38,622 nucleotides of DNA from Microtetraspora glauca. GTDB lineage: Bacteria > Actinomycetota > Actinomycetes > Streptomycetales > Streptomycetaceae. The notes beneath the pieces are model-generated. The model searched no databases. It worked only from the letters and a program-made list of their open reading frames with translations, and had not been told where the DNA came from. Numbering within the stretch: the stretch's first letter is position 1; each line of letters begins with the position of its first letter. Of this stretch, positions 17,960 through 25,784 are shown piece after piece. The DNA is taken from contig JOFO01000051.1 in NCBI GenBank assembly GCA_000721275.1, positions 1-38,622 on the forward strand, in the 5' to 3' direction. The position numbers were made by a program, and so were the translations under genes.

Positions 17960-18130
17960 GTGACACCCGAACTGACGAAGCAGGAAACCCGGCCGGCGGA
18001 ACCCTTCGAACGGCAGCGGCGCACCGGCGAGCTGGGCAGCCTCGAAGTGTGGGCGCGCTCGGCCCCTATCCGCCTGGCGGGTTACGAGGACGACCTGGCC
18101 GAGCCCCACATCCTGCCGGGCATCGACTGA
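17960..18130 (+). CDS. 56-aa conserved-looking small protein
   Basis: A 56-residue ORF started by GTG with AAAGGAG 8 nt upstream. The N-terminal half is charged and flexible (TKQETRPAEPFERQRR), then comes a dense block GELGSLEVWARSAPIRLAGYEDD and the end AEPHILPGID. There are no cysteines, no signal peptide and no membrane segment. The split into a charged leader and an aromatic/Pro-rich end recalls RiPP precursors, but no maturase is in the window; a small regulatory or structural protein is equally possible. It has its own upstream space of 220 bp after a strong terminator and its own terminator, so it is a single-gene unit. I do not recognise the family with certainty. Confidence 0.7.
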   Translation: MTPELTKQETRPAEPFERQRRTGELGSLEVWARSAPIRLAGYEDDLAEPHILPGID

Positions 18131-18138
18131 TCGTCGCC

Positions 18139-18166
18139 TGATCGCTGATCGCTGATCGCTGATCGC
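18139..18166. repeat. 7-bp tandem repeat, 4 copies
   Basis: TGATCGC is repeated four times exactly, starting 9 bp after the stop of the 56-aa gene and ending 12 bp before a terminator stem. Because 7 is not a multiple of three, the repeat supplies TGA stops in all three frames. Confidence 0.9.
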
Positions 18167-18178
18167 CTGTACGGCCCT

Positions 18179-18211
18179 GGTGCCCCCGGTCCCGCGCGGA
18201 CCGGGGGCACC
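18179..18211. terminator. bidirectional hairpin terminator
   Basis: A perfect 14-bp stem, GGTGCCCCCGGTCC with GGACCGGGGGCACC, and a CGCGC loop, between two converging genes. It would serve the 56-aa gene and the lipase maturation factor gene. Confidence 0.75.
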
Positions 18212-18224
18212 GGCGCGTCCGGGC

Positions 18225-19652
18225 TCAGCCGCGGAGCCGGGTCGGCGGCAGGTACTCGCGCAGCAGCCGCCGCTGCCACCAGGCGCCGGTGGCGCGCAGC
18301 TCGCGCCAGGTGGAGAAGCGGTAGCGGTAGAGCCGGGCGCGGATCCGGACCGGCGGGGCGTCCGGGAACGGATTGCGGGCGAGGAGCTTCAGGGTGTCCC
18401 GGTCCCCGGCGAGCAGCCGCTCCACGAACGGTCCGAACCACGCGCGCGCGTAGCCGGGCGAGAGCGCCGCGAACCACATCAGCCAGTCGAGCCGCAGGTG
18501 GTAGGGGGCGAACTGGCGGGGGAGCCGGCGGGGGTCGCCGGGCTTGCCCTTGAAGCCGTACTCGCGCCACTCCGTGTCCGGGCCGACCTCGGGGTCGCTG
18601 GTCCCCTCGATGACGATCTCGTCGCGGACCCGGCCCACCGTGCCGAAGGCCCCGTAGGTGTTGACCAGGTGGAACGGGTCGTAGGAGCGGTTCATCGCCT
18701 GGTGGCGGGAGAGCAGGTTGCGCACCGGGCGGTAGCTGCGGACGAGGACCAGGGCGGTGACGGCGAGGACCAGGGCGGCGTACCAGACCGGGGGGTCGGT
18801 GTGCGCGTGGCCGCCGGTGCCGCCGGTGTCTCCGATGAGCGAGGAGAGGTCGAGGGCGGCGGTCGCGAGGACGATCGTCAGCCAGTTGAGCCAGGCGAAG
18901 TTGCCGGAGAGCACCAGCCACAGCTGGGTGACGATCATCAGGCCGGCCGCGACCGTGGCCACCGGCTGCGGGGCGAAGAGGAGGAACGGCACGCCCAGCT
19001 GCACGACGTGGTTGGCCGCCGCCTCGACGCGGTGCAGCGGGCGCGGGAGGCGGTGGAAGAACCAGCTCAGCGGCCCGGGCATCGGCTGGGTCTCGTGGTG
19101 GTGGCAGAGGCAGGTGAGGTTCCGCCAGCAGGCGTCGCCGCGGATCTTGATGAGTCCGGCGCCGAACTCGACCCGGAAGAGCAGCCAGCGCAGCAGCAGG
19201 AGGACCAGGAGCGGCGGGGCGACGTCGTCGTTGCCGAGGAAGACCGCGAGGAAGCCGGTCTCCAGCAGCAGCGACTCCCAGCCGAAGGCGTACCAGGTCT
19301 GGCCCACGTTCACGATCGACAGGTAGAGGACCCACAGCAGCAGCCACAGCAGCATGGCGACGGGGAGCGGCACCGCGTCGCCGGCCCCGGCGGCCAGCGC
19401 CGCGGCCCCCGCGAAGCCGGTCCAGGCGACGGCCGCGAAGAGCCGGTCCGAGTAGCGCCAGTGGAAGAGCGACGGCGAGCGCAGCGGGGTGGTCCGGCGC
19501 AGGAACTCCGGTACGGGGAGCATGCCGCGCTCGCCGATGAGGGCGCGGAACTGGAGGGCGGCCGACAGGAAGGCCACGCAGTACAGCACGGCCAGGCCGC
19601 GCTGGAAGACGGCCCGGCCCAGCCACAGCTCGGGCGCGGTGAACCACTCCAT
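18225..19652 (-). CDS. lipase maturation factor family membrane protein
   Basis: A 475-aa polytopic protein resembling LMF1/LMF2 (PF06762). Landmark segments are LLFRVEFGAGLIKIRGDACWRNLTCLCHHHETQPMPGPLSWFFHRLP, the family core with its W-x-x-L-T and HHETQPMP, and the C-terminal soluble end EYGFKGKPGDPRRLPRQFAPYHLRLDWLMWFAAL, equally typical. At least eight hydrophobic helices lie between residues 15 and 330. In animals LMF1 folds secreted lipases; the bacterial role is unproven. ATG 19652 starts 11 bp after the DUF1990 stop and overlaps GGAGG closely, so translation probably couples with the upstream genes. It is last in the yndJ-DUF1990-LMF operon. Confidence 0.85.
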   Translation of the reverse strand: MEWFTAPELWLGRAVFQRGLAVLYCVAFLSAALQFRALIGERGMLPVPEFLRRTTPLRSPSLFHWRYSDRLFAAVAWTGFAGAAALAAGAGDAVPLPVAMLLWLLLWVLYLSIVNVGQTWYAFGWESLLLETGFLAVFLGNDDVAPPLLVLLLLRWLLFRVEFGAGLIKIRGDACWRNLTCLCHHHETQPMPGPLSWFFHRLPRPLHRVEAAANHVVQLGVPFLLFAPQPVATVAAGLMIVTQLWLVLSGNFAWLNWLTIVLATAALDLSSLIGDTGGTGGHAHTDPPVWYAALVLAVTALVLVRSYRPVRNLLSRHQAMNRSYDPFHLVNTYGAFGTVGRVRDEIVIEGTSDPEVGPDTEWREYGFKGKPGDPRRLPRQFAPYHLRLDWLMWFAALSPGYARAWFGPFVERLLAGDRDTLKLLARNPFPDAPPVRIRARLYRYRFSTWRELRATGAWWQRRLLREYLPPTRLRG

Positions 19653-19663
19653 CGCCTCCAGTA

Positions 19664-20206
19664 TCAGCCCGCGGCGACCAGCCGGGCGAGGGTGCGGCCG
19701 AGCCGGCGGGCGTAGGCGAGCTGGAGGTGCGGGACGACGGGGCCGGCCAGCCGGGTGTACCAGGCGGCAGGGCGGCTGAAGGCGGTGACGGTGAAGCGGA
19801 CCGTGCCGTCGGGCTCCAGCTCCACCAGGAAGGACTCCTCGCCGCTCTCCGGGTGGCCGGAGAGCGTCCCGTACGCGAAGCCGCCCCGGTGCTCCTCCTC
19901 GGGGAGCCAGATCACCTGGCACGGGACGCCGAGGGCGAGCGGGCCGACGCCGAGCGCGACCTCCAGGGTGACGCCGGGGGCGGCGCGCTCGGCGGTGGTG
20001 CGGACGCGGGCGCCGGTAGCGCGGTGCATGCGCCAGGTGGTGACGGCGTCGGCGGCGGCCCGGAAGGCGGCGGGGCCGTGGCCGACGGGGGTGCTGTGGC
20101 GCAGGTGGTGGTAGCCGGCGGGGAGGGAAGCGGGGGAGCGGGTGGCGCCGACCTCGCGGTAGGTGAGGGTGCGGCGCGGGGACAGGTCGCCGAGGACACG
20201 GGTCAT
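19664..20206 (-). CDS. DUF1990 (UPF0548) family protein
   Basis: A 180-aa soluble protein of the DUF1990 family. Seen: LTYREVGATRSP near the start, the HHLRHSTPVGHGPAAFRAAADAVTTWRMHR segment, which is its hallmark, and a beta-rich half with VPCQVIWLPEEEHRGGFAYGTLSGHPESGEESFLVELEPDGTVRFTVTAFSRP. The ATG overlaps the TGA of the upstream gene in ATGA, indicating coupling. Homologues in Bacillus (YndH) also sit beside YndJ. The structure is related to START-like lipid-binding folds in my reading, which is inference; no activity is known to me. Confidence 0.87.
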   Translation of the reverse strand: MTRVLGDLSPRRTLTYREVGATRSPASLPAGYHHLRHSTPVGHGPAAFRAAADAVTTWRMHRATGARVRTTAERAAPGVTLEVALGVGPLALGVPCQVIWLPEEEHRGGFAYGTLSGHPESGEESFLVELEPDGTVRFTVTAFSRPAAWYTRLAGPVVPHLQLAYARRLGRTLARLVAAG

Positions 20207-21162
20207 GCGGGGAGCTCCGTTCGTGAGGCAGCGGCAGCGGCAGCGGCAGGGGTAGGGGCAGCGGCAGGGGGAACGGGGGCGGTGGTCGCGGCGGGGAGGC
20301 CGGTCCGGCGGAGGCGGCGGTGGGCGAGCAGGGCGCAGACGGCGAAGCCGAGCGCGTTGCCGAGGCCGTGGGTGGCGGCCATCCAGGTCAGGGTGGGGTG
20401 CGGCAGCCCGGTCGCCTCGCCGAGCGCCCACCAGAGCGCGAGTGCCATCGTGGCGGCCAGGACCAGGGCGGAGACGCCGAGCAGGGCCCGGGTGGCGGTG
20501 TCGGCGGCGAGGCCGCGCCGCTCGCGCAGGGTGAGGACGGCGACCGCGGCCATGCCCGCGGTGAGGACGACGGCTCCGGCGAGCTCGGTCCAGTCGTTCA
20601 CGAAGTAGCCGGCGAGGACGAGCAGGGTGCCGGCGGGCACGCTGAGCGCGGCGGCCCGGGCCAGGGCGCTCCCGGCGGACGTACGGCAGAGCAGGCCGGC
20701 GACCAGGGCGGCGGCGAAGCCCGCGAAGTGGAAGTGCGGCACGGTCAGCGCCAGCAGGTCCCGCTCGAAGCCGAAGAGGGGGTACGCGGCCCGCTCGGCG
20801 ACGAGCGCCGCTCCGGCGACGGCCGGCGAGACGAGGGCCGTGAGGACGGCGACCTCGCCCGCGCCCGGCGCGGGGCGGGGCCCTCCGTCCGGCGGGCGGC
20901 GGAGCGTCAGGGCCAGCCGGGCCGGGGCCTGGAGCGCGAGCGCCAGGGTGGCGAGCGCGTAGCAGGCGGCCAGCGCCGTGGCGGTGCCCGAGCGGGGGAG
21001 CCACAGGGAGACGGCGCCGGGCAGGGCGAGCAGCGGCCAGGCGCGGCGGAGCAGGTCCCAGCCGGGCGGCCGGGGCCCGTCGACGAGGGCGAGGCCGGTC
21101 GGCACCACCCAGAGCATCCCGAGCGTCACGACCGGGACCACGAAGGCCGACAGCGCCGTCAC
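20203..21162 (-). CDS. YndJ-like membrane protein
   Basis: A 319-aa integral membrane protein with nine or ten hydrophobic helices, matching the YndJ family. Recognisable parts are FGFERDLLALTVPHFHFAGFAAALVAGLL, with an HFHF motif inside the membrane, and TLTWMAATHGLGNALGFAVCALLAHR near the end. The polar intramembrane histidines hint at metal or haem handling or proton transfer, but nothing is established. The C-terminus (PAAAPTPAAAAAAAS) is low complexity and encoded by GGCAGC-type repeats. GTG 21162 has only a weak ribosome site. It is the first gene of the three-gene operon and lies under a promoter with two TTGAAC operators. Confidence 0.82.
   Translation of the reverse strand: MTALSAFVVPVVTLGMLWVVPTGLALVDGPRPPGWDLLRRAWPLLALPGAVSLWLPRSGTATALAACYALATLALALQAPARLALTLRRPPDGGPRPAPGAGEVAVLTALVSPAVAGAALVAERAAYPLFGFERDLLALTVPHFHFAGFAAALVAGLLCRTSAGSALARAAALSVPAGTLLVLAGYFVNDWTELAGAVVLTAGMAAVAVLTLRERRGLAADTATRALLGVSALVLAATMALALWWALGEATGLPHPTLTWMAATHGLGNALGFAVCALLAHRRLRRTGLPAATTAPVPPAAAPTPAAAAAAASRTELPA
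20228..20275. repeat. GGCAGC-type low-complexity repeat
   Basis: Short GGCAGC/GGCAGG repeats encode the alanine-proline tail of the YndJ-like protein. Likely slippage-prone. Confidence 0.7.
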
Positions 21163-21182
21163 GGCACACCACCCCCACCGAC

Positions 21183-21196
21183 TTGAACGTGTTCAA
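21183..21196. promoter_or_regulatory. TTGAAC operator 2, yndJ leader
   Basis: TTGAACGTGTTCAA, two perfect 6-bp arms around GT, lying in the expected untranslated leader of the yndJ-like gene, 21 bp before its start. It matches the site at 21226 over 17 bp with one mismatch. Confidence 0.7.
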
Positions 21197-21210
21197 TCCT
21201 GCTGCGGTCG

Positions 21211-21239
21211 AGCGTAGAGCTTCTGTTGAACGCGTTCAA
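21211..21239 (-). promoter_or_regulatory. promoter of the yndJ-DUF1990-LMF operon
   Basis: On the minus strand TTGAAC (21239-21234) and TACGCT (21216-21211) are 17 bp apart, a near-consensus promoter. The -35 element is itself the left arm of operator 1, so a bound repressor would block the polymerase. The start point would be near 21204. Confidence 0.65.
21226..21239. promoter_or_regulatory. TTGAAC operator 1, on the yndJ -35
   Basis: TTGAACGCGTTCAA, arms TTGAAC/GTTCAA around GC. Centre-to-centre distance to the other site is 43 bp, about four helical turns, so both face the same side of the DNA. Confidence 0.7.
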
Positions 21240-21347
21240 GTCACGAGGAGGGGTCTTCCGCCGCCCGGTCGGACGCCCTCCGCTTGCACCCCGTCACCGT
21301 GTGCGACAGAACGGGAGGAACCCACCCGTGCCGACCGGGAGAAGACC

Positions 21348-22661
21348 GTGCGCCTCACGCAGCGCCGGACGCGGAGCAAGCCCGCCGCCGTCCGCCCCGC
21401 CCCCGGAGCCGCCCGCCACCAGGGCCGCACCGCCCTCGCCGCCACGCTCGGCGCCGCCCTGCTCGCCGCCGGCTGCTCCTCCGCCGACTCCGGCGGCGCC
21501 GCCGGACGCGCCGCCCTCGGAGCCGCGCACGAGGTGCACCTCCAGCCGCTCGCCGCCCCGGGCCCCGACCCGTTCACCGCCTCCACGGCCCGCGGCGCCG
21601 GCCTGCGCGCCCTCCGCGAGGCGGACCCCGCCGCCGCCCAGCCCGTCAGCGCCCCCGGCGTCCGCGAGGTCACCGGCTCCACCCCCGGCCTCTACGGCGG
21701 CACCCGCGCCGAGGCCAGCTGCGACGTCGAGCAGCAGGTCGCCCACCTCACCGCCGACCCCGCCAAGCTGGCCGCCTTCGCCGAGGCCGCCGGCATCCCC
21801 GAGGGCGGCGTCGCCGACTGGCTGCGCGACCTCACCCCCGTCGTGCTGCGCGCCGACACCCGCGTCACCAACCACGGCTTCCGGGACGGCCGGGCCTCCG
21901 CCTTCCAGTCCGTCCTCCAGGCCGGCACCGCCGTCCTCGTCGACCCCTACGGGGCGCCCCGCGTCCGCTGCGCCTGCGGCAACCCTCTCCGCACGCCCGT
22001 CAGCGTCTCCGGGGCCGTCCACCAGGGCGACCCGTGGGCCGGCTTCGACCCCGACCGCGTGATCATCGTCAAGCCCACCACCACCGTCGTCTCCAGCCTG
22101 GTCATCGTGAACGTCGCCGACGACAGCTGGATCGAGCGGAAGTCCGGCAGCGACGGCGACGAGGACCGCAAGCCGGAGACCGCCCCCGACTGCGACCCCG
22201 ACACCTGCGCCCTCAGCGACCCCGTCACCCCGGACCCCGACGCGTCCCCGAGCACCGCACCCGAGACCCCGGCGGAGCGCACCGCCGAGCCCGCCGCCCC
22301 GACGACCCCCGAGACCCCCGCCGCACCGGCCACGCCCGACGCCCCCACCGGCCCGAGCACCCCGGACGCCCCCGCCGTCCCCGACACCCCGGCCGTGCCC
22401 GAGCAGCCCTCGGAGCCGTACCCCGAACCGGACGCGCCCGCCGACCCGTACACGGAGCCCGGCCCCGACCCGTACGGCGACCCCTACGACCCGTACCAGC
22501 AGCCCTATGAAGACCCGTACACGCAGCCCTACGAGGACCCGTACACCGAGCCCGGCGAAGACCCCTCCGCCGACCCGTACCCGCGGCCCGAGGGCGAGGA
22601 GCCGGACCTCCCGTTCCCCGTCGAGCCCGAGTCCGCCGAGCCCGACACCTTCGCCGGCTGA
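21348..22661 (+). CDS. DUF6777-type lipoprotein
   Basis: A 437-aa exported lipoprotein. A basic N-terminus (TQRRTRSKPAA) leads to a hydrophobic helix and lipobox LLAAGC at about residue 47. The conserved part, about 60-260, begins EVHLQPLAAPGPDPFTAST, matching the DUF6777 family found in streptomycetes, and contains a disulphide-capable CDVEQQ ... CACGNPL pair. From 280 on it is unstructured: first Thr/Pro/Ala repeats (TPETPAAPATPDAP), then Tyr-Asp-Pro repeats (DPYTQPYEDPYTEP). GTG 21348 has GGGAGAAG ahead. Longer starts would run through the TTGAAC operators. It is divergent from yndJ; the operators lie 110-165 bp upstream. Function unknown. Confidence 0.8.
   Translation: MRLTQRRTRSKPAAVRPAPGAARHQGRTALAATLGAALLAAGCSSADSGGAAGRAALGAAHEVHLQPLAAPGPDPFTASTARGAGLRALREADPAAAQPVSAPGVREVTGSTPGLYGGTRAEASCDVEQQVAHLTADPAKLAAFAEAAGIPEGGVADWLRDLTPVVLRADTRVTNHGFRDGRASAFQSVLQAGTAVLVDPYGAPRVRCACGNPLRTPVSVSGAVHQGDPWAGFDPDRVIIVKPTTTVVSSLVIVNVADDSWIERKSGSDGDEDRKPETAPDCDPDTCALSDPVTPDPDASPSTAPETPAERTAEPAAPTTPETPAAPATPDAPTGPSTPDAPAVPDTPAVPEQPSEPYPEPDAPADPYTEPGPDPYGDPYDPYQQPYEDPYTQPYEDPYTEPGEDPSADPYPRPEGEEPDLPFPVEPESAEPDTFAG
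22440..22590. repeat. DPYTEP-coding imperfect repeats
   Basis: Near-repeats built on GACCCGTACAC encode successive DPY modules at the C-terminus of the DUF6777 lipoprotein. Confidence 0.65.
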
Positions 22662-22696
22662 AAGATCTTCGTGGTGCGCGAGGAACCCGCCGGCCC

Positions 22697-22702
22697 TAGC
22701 GT
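22697..22702 (+). promoter_or_regulatory. -10 box, leaderless phosphatase gene
   Basis: TAGCGT ends 7 nt before ATG 22710 with no ribosome site between, as for leaderless transcripts. Confidence 0.45.
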
Positions 22703-22709
22703 GGCCCCC

Positions 22710-24803
22710 ATGAGCGCGGGCAGCGGGGGAACGGACACGGCGGGACGGCCGGGCGCGGCGGCGGACGGCGCGGCGGCGCCGATCCTCAGCGCGTTCGGGG
22801 CCGCCTTCCGGATGGGCGGGTTCGACTGGGACCTCGTCGCCGGCACCATGCAGATGGACGACGCCGCGCTCGACGTCTTCGACTTCGACCCCGGCGAGTA
22901 CGACGGGCGGCCCGAGACGCTGGGCAGCCGCGTCCTGCCCGACGAGGGCCGGCAGCTCGACACCCTGGTCGCCCAGGCCCTCAAGGACGGCAGCGACCAG
23001 TACGGCGCCTACTTCCGCATCCGCCGCCGCGACGGCTCCCACCAGTGGACCCACACCCAGGGCATCGTCCACCGCGACCCCTCCGGCCGCCCCGTGCGGA
23101 TCATCGGCGTGCTGCGCGACGCCACCCACGAACTCACCGAGTCCGCCGCCCGTCTCGGCCTCGACGAGGGCCGCCGGCAGCGCGCCGGGGTCGTCGAGGG
23201 CACCACCGCCGCCCTCGCCTACGCCCGCACCGTCCAGGACGTCATCGACCTCCTCAACGACTCGCACGCCCTGGAGCACTTCGGCGCCGCCAGCCTCGTC
23301 ATGGGCCTCCTGGAGGCCGGCCGCATCCACCTCGTCGCCGAGGGACCCGAGGGCGCCTTCGTCCCCGGCACCCGGTTCACCCGGGTGGACGAGCCGTACC
23401 CGATGAGCGAGGTCATCCGCACCCTGCGGCCCCGCTTCATCGACACCGCCGAGGACTTCGCCGCCTCGTTCCCCGTCCTCTGGCCGCACATCAGCGGCCT
23501 CGGGATCACCGCCGCCGCCTACCTCCCGCTCATCGCCCAGGCCCGCCCCATCGGCGCCCTCGGCCTGCTCTACAGCGACAAGCGCGGCTTCAGCGAGGAC
23601 GAGCGCACCCTGCTCGTCGCCCTCGGCAGCAGCATCGCCCAGAGCCTCCAGCGCGCCATGCTGTACGAGCAGGAGCACGACCTCGCCGAAGGACTCCAGC
23701 AGGCGATGCTGCCCCGCCGGATCACCGAGGTCCCCGGCGCCCGGATAGCCGTCCGCTACCGCTCCGCCCGGCTCGGCCGGGACGTCGGCGGCGACTGGTA
23801 CGACGTCATCCCGCTGCCCGGCGGCCGGGTCGGCGCCGTCATCGGCGACGTCCAGGGCCACGACACCCACGCCGCCGCCGTCATGGGCCAGCTGCGGATC
23901 GTGCTGCGCGCCTACGCCGCCGAGGGCCACCCCCCGGCCACCGTCATGGCCCGCGCCTCCGTCTTCCTCCACGAACTCGACACCGACCGCTTCGCCACCT
24001 GCACCTACGCCGAGACCGACCCCGGCACCGGCGTCGTCCAGGTGGTCCGCGCCGGCCACGTCGACCCGCTGGTCCGCGAGGCCGACGGCACCTGCCGCCG
24101 GATCTCCGTCGAGGGCGGGCTGCCGCTCGGCCTCTCCGCCGAGTTCGGCCGGCTCGACTACCCCGTCACCACCCTGGAACTCGACGCCGGCCAGACCCTG
24201 CTGCTGTACACCGACGGCCTCGTCGAGAAACCCGGAGCCGACCTCGACGAAGGCCTCGAATGGCTGTCCTCCCTCGTCCGGCACGGCCCCTCCGACCTCC
24301 AGGAGCTCGCCGACCACCTCTGCGACGTCGTCGCCGAGCGCGGCGGCGAGGACGACGTCGCCCTCCTGCTGCTGCGCCGCCTCGGCGCCTACGCCCCGGG
24401 TGGCGGGCGCTTCCGGCAGCACGTCGCCCAGAGCGACCCCGAGGCGCTGAGCGCCGCCCGGCACATGATCCGGGCCGCCGTCCGCGCCTGGGGCGCCGGG
24501 TCCCGCGCCGACGAGATCGAGCTCGTCGCCGACGAACTCGTGACCAACGCGCTGATGCACACCGACGGCGGCGCCATCGTGACCCTGCGGGTCCGGCCCG
24601 GCACCCCGCGGCGGCTCCGCGTCGAGGTCGAGGACCGCTCCAGCGCGCTGCCCCGCCGCCGCGAGGCCGGCGAGGCGGGCGTCTCGGGCCGCGGCCTGCT
24701 CCTCGTCGACCAGCTCTCCGACGCCTGGGGCGTCGAGTCCCGGGGCGGCGGCAAATGCGTCTGGTGCGACTTCACCCTCCCGGACCCGCCCCCCGGCACC
24801 TGA
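22710..24803 (+). CDS. PAS-GAF-PP2C(SpoIIE)-ATPase signalling protein
   Basis: A 697-aa soluble signalling protein. Domains: PAS, about 25-140 (FDWDLVAGTMQMDDAALDVFDF, WTHTQGIVHRDPSGRPVRIIGVLRD); GAF, about 160-315 (AAYLPLIAQARPIGALGLLYSDKRGF); SpoIIE-type PP2C phosphatase, about 325-555 (RDVGGDWYDVIPLPGGRVGAVIGDVQGHD, with metal-binding Asp, and LLLYTDGLVEKPG); HATPase_c anti-sigma kinase, about 570-690 (DEIELVADELVTNALMHTDGG, GVSGRGLLLVDQLSDAWG). This set joins an anti-sigma-factor kinase with its phosphatase in one chain, as in many streptomycete regulators of sigma-B-like pathways. Neither an anti-sigma antagonist nor sigma gene lies next to it. The start follows a leaderless promoter. 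Confidence 0.93.
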   Translation: MSAGSGGTDTAGRPGAAADGAAAPILSAFGAAFRMGGFDWDLVAGTMQMDDAALDVFDFDPGEYDGRPETLGSRVLPDEGRQLDTLVAQALKDGSDQYGAYFRIRRRDGSHQWTHTQGIVHRDPSGRPVRIIGVLRDATHELTESAARLGLDEGRRQRAGVVEGTTAALAYARTVQDVIDLLNDSHALEHFGAASLVMGLLEAGRIHLVAEGPEGAFVPGTRFTRVDEPYPMSEVIRTLRPRFIDTAEDFAASFPVLWPHISGLGITAAAYLPLIAQARPIGALGLLYSDKRGFSEDERTLLVALGSSIAQSLQRAMLYEQEHDLAEGLQQAMLPRRITEVPGARIAVRYRSARLGRDVGGDWYDVIPLPGGRVGAVIGDVQGHDTHAAAVMGQLRIVLRAYAAEGHPPATVMARASVFLHELDTDRFATCTYAETDPGTGVVQVVRAGHVDPLVREADGTCRRISVEGGLPLGLSAEFGRLDYPVTTLELDAGQTLLLYTDGLVEKPGADLDEGLEWLSSLVRHGPSDLQELADHLCDVVAERGGEDDVALLLLRRLGAYAPGGGRFRQHVAQSDPEALSAARHMIRAAVRAWGAGSRADEIELVADELVTNALMHTDGGAIVTLRVRPGTPRRLRVEVEDRSSALPRRREAGEAGVSGRGLLLVDQLSDAWGVESRGGGKCVWCDFTLPDPPPGT

Positions 24804-24855
24804 CCGGCCCGCGACCCGCGGGCGCGATCGGCGCGCGTCCCGCGGCGTCCTGCGG

Positions 24856-24861
24856 CAGGGT
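24856..24861 (+). promoter_or_regulatory. -10 candidate, leaderless glycosylase gene
   Basis: CAGGGT ends 6 nt before ATG 24868 and no ribosome site is seen. Confidence 0.35.
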
Positions 24862-24867
24862 GGGGAC

Positions 24868-25740
24868 ATGCCCGAACTGCCCGAGGTCGAAGCCCTTCGC
24901 GCGTTCCTCGGCGAGCACCTCGTCGGCAAGGAGTTCGCCCGCGTGCTGCCCGTCGCGATCAGCGTCCTCAAGACGTACGACCCGCCCCTCGGCGTCCTCG
25001 ACGGCGCCCGGGTCACCGGCGTCGCCCGGCACGGCAAGTGGCTCGACATCACCGCCGCCACGTCCGGCGGCCCCCTGCACCTCGTCGTCCACCTCGCCCG
25101 GGCCGGCTGGCTGCGCTGGCAGGACCCGCTGCCCTCCGGACCTCCCCGCCCCGGCAAGGGCCCCCTCGCCCTGCGCGCCGCCCTCACCGGCGGCGACGGC
25201 TTCGACCTCACCGAGGCCGGCACCACCAAGCGGCTCGCCGTCCACCTCGTCCACGACCCGGACGAGGTCCCCGGCATCGCCCGGCTCGGCCCCGACCCGC
25301 TCGCCGACGACTTCGGCCCCGGCGACCTCGCCGCCCTCCTCGCCGGCGAACGCCGCCAGATCAAGGGCGCCCTGCGCGACCAGAGCCTCCTCGCCGGCAT
25401 CGGCAACGCCTACAGCGACGAGATCCTGCACGCCGCGAAGATGTCCCCCTTCAAACCCACCGCCACCCTCACCCCCGACGAGACCACCGCCCTCTACGAG
25501 GCCCTGCGCACCACCCTCCAGGACGCCGTCGCCCGCTCCCGCGGCCTCGCCGCCGGCAAGCTCAAGGCCGAGAAGAAGACCGGCCTGCGCGTCCACGGCC
25601 GCACCGGCGAACCCTGCCCCGTCTGCGGCGACACCGTCCGCGAGGTCAGCTTCGCCGACTCCTCCCTCCAGTACTGCCCCACCTGCCAGACCGGCGGCAA
25701 GGTCCTCGCCGACCGCCGCATGTCCCGGCTGCTCAAATAG
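24868..25740 (+). CDS. Fpg/Nei-family DNA glycosylase
   Basis: A 290-aa base-excision repair enzyme that removes oxidised bases and nicks DNA. It starts MPELPEVEAL, with catalytic Pro1 and Glu2 after Met removal. Lys in VARHGKWLDI and the helix-two-turn-helix LLAGIGNAYSDEILHAAKMSPF fit the family. The C-terminal zinc finger is CPVC-x16-CPTC. Compared with E. coli Fpg (QRATFYC), the finger reads DSSLQYC, so the conserved hairpin Arg is replaced; this marks a divergent actinobacterial subgroup whose substrate range may differ. It is placed between a phosphatase and the LytTR regulator and appears to have its own leaderless promoter. Confidence 0.9.
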   Translation: MPELPEVEALRAFLGEHLVGKEFARVLPVAISVLKTYDPPLGVLDGARVTGVARHGKWLDITAATSGGPLHLVVHLARAGWLRWQDPLPSGPPRPGKGPLALRAALTGGDGFDLTEAGTTKRLAVHLVHDPDEVPGIARLGPDPLADDFGPGDLAALLAGERRQIKGALRDQSLLAGIGNAYSDEILHAAKMSPFKPTATLTPDETTALYEALRTTLQDAVARSRGLAAGKLKAEKKTGLRVHGRTGEPCPVCGDTVREVSFADSSLQYCPTCQTGGKVLADRRMSRLLK

Positions 25741-25771
25741 GCACGCCGGGTCCGGCCGCCGCGCCCTGAAG

Positions 25772-25777
25772 TAGGCT
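25772..25777 (+). promoter_or_regulatory. -10 box, leaderless response regulator gene
   Basis: TAGGCT ends 7 nt before ATG 25785, without a ribosome site. It starts the four-gene symporter operon. Confidence 0.5.
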
Positions 25778-25784
25778 CCCGCGC

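Noticed and set aside
21294..25406. 1370-aa minus-strand ORF
   Set aside because: Runs antisense through three well-supported genes; composition is typical of high-GC shadow frames.
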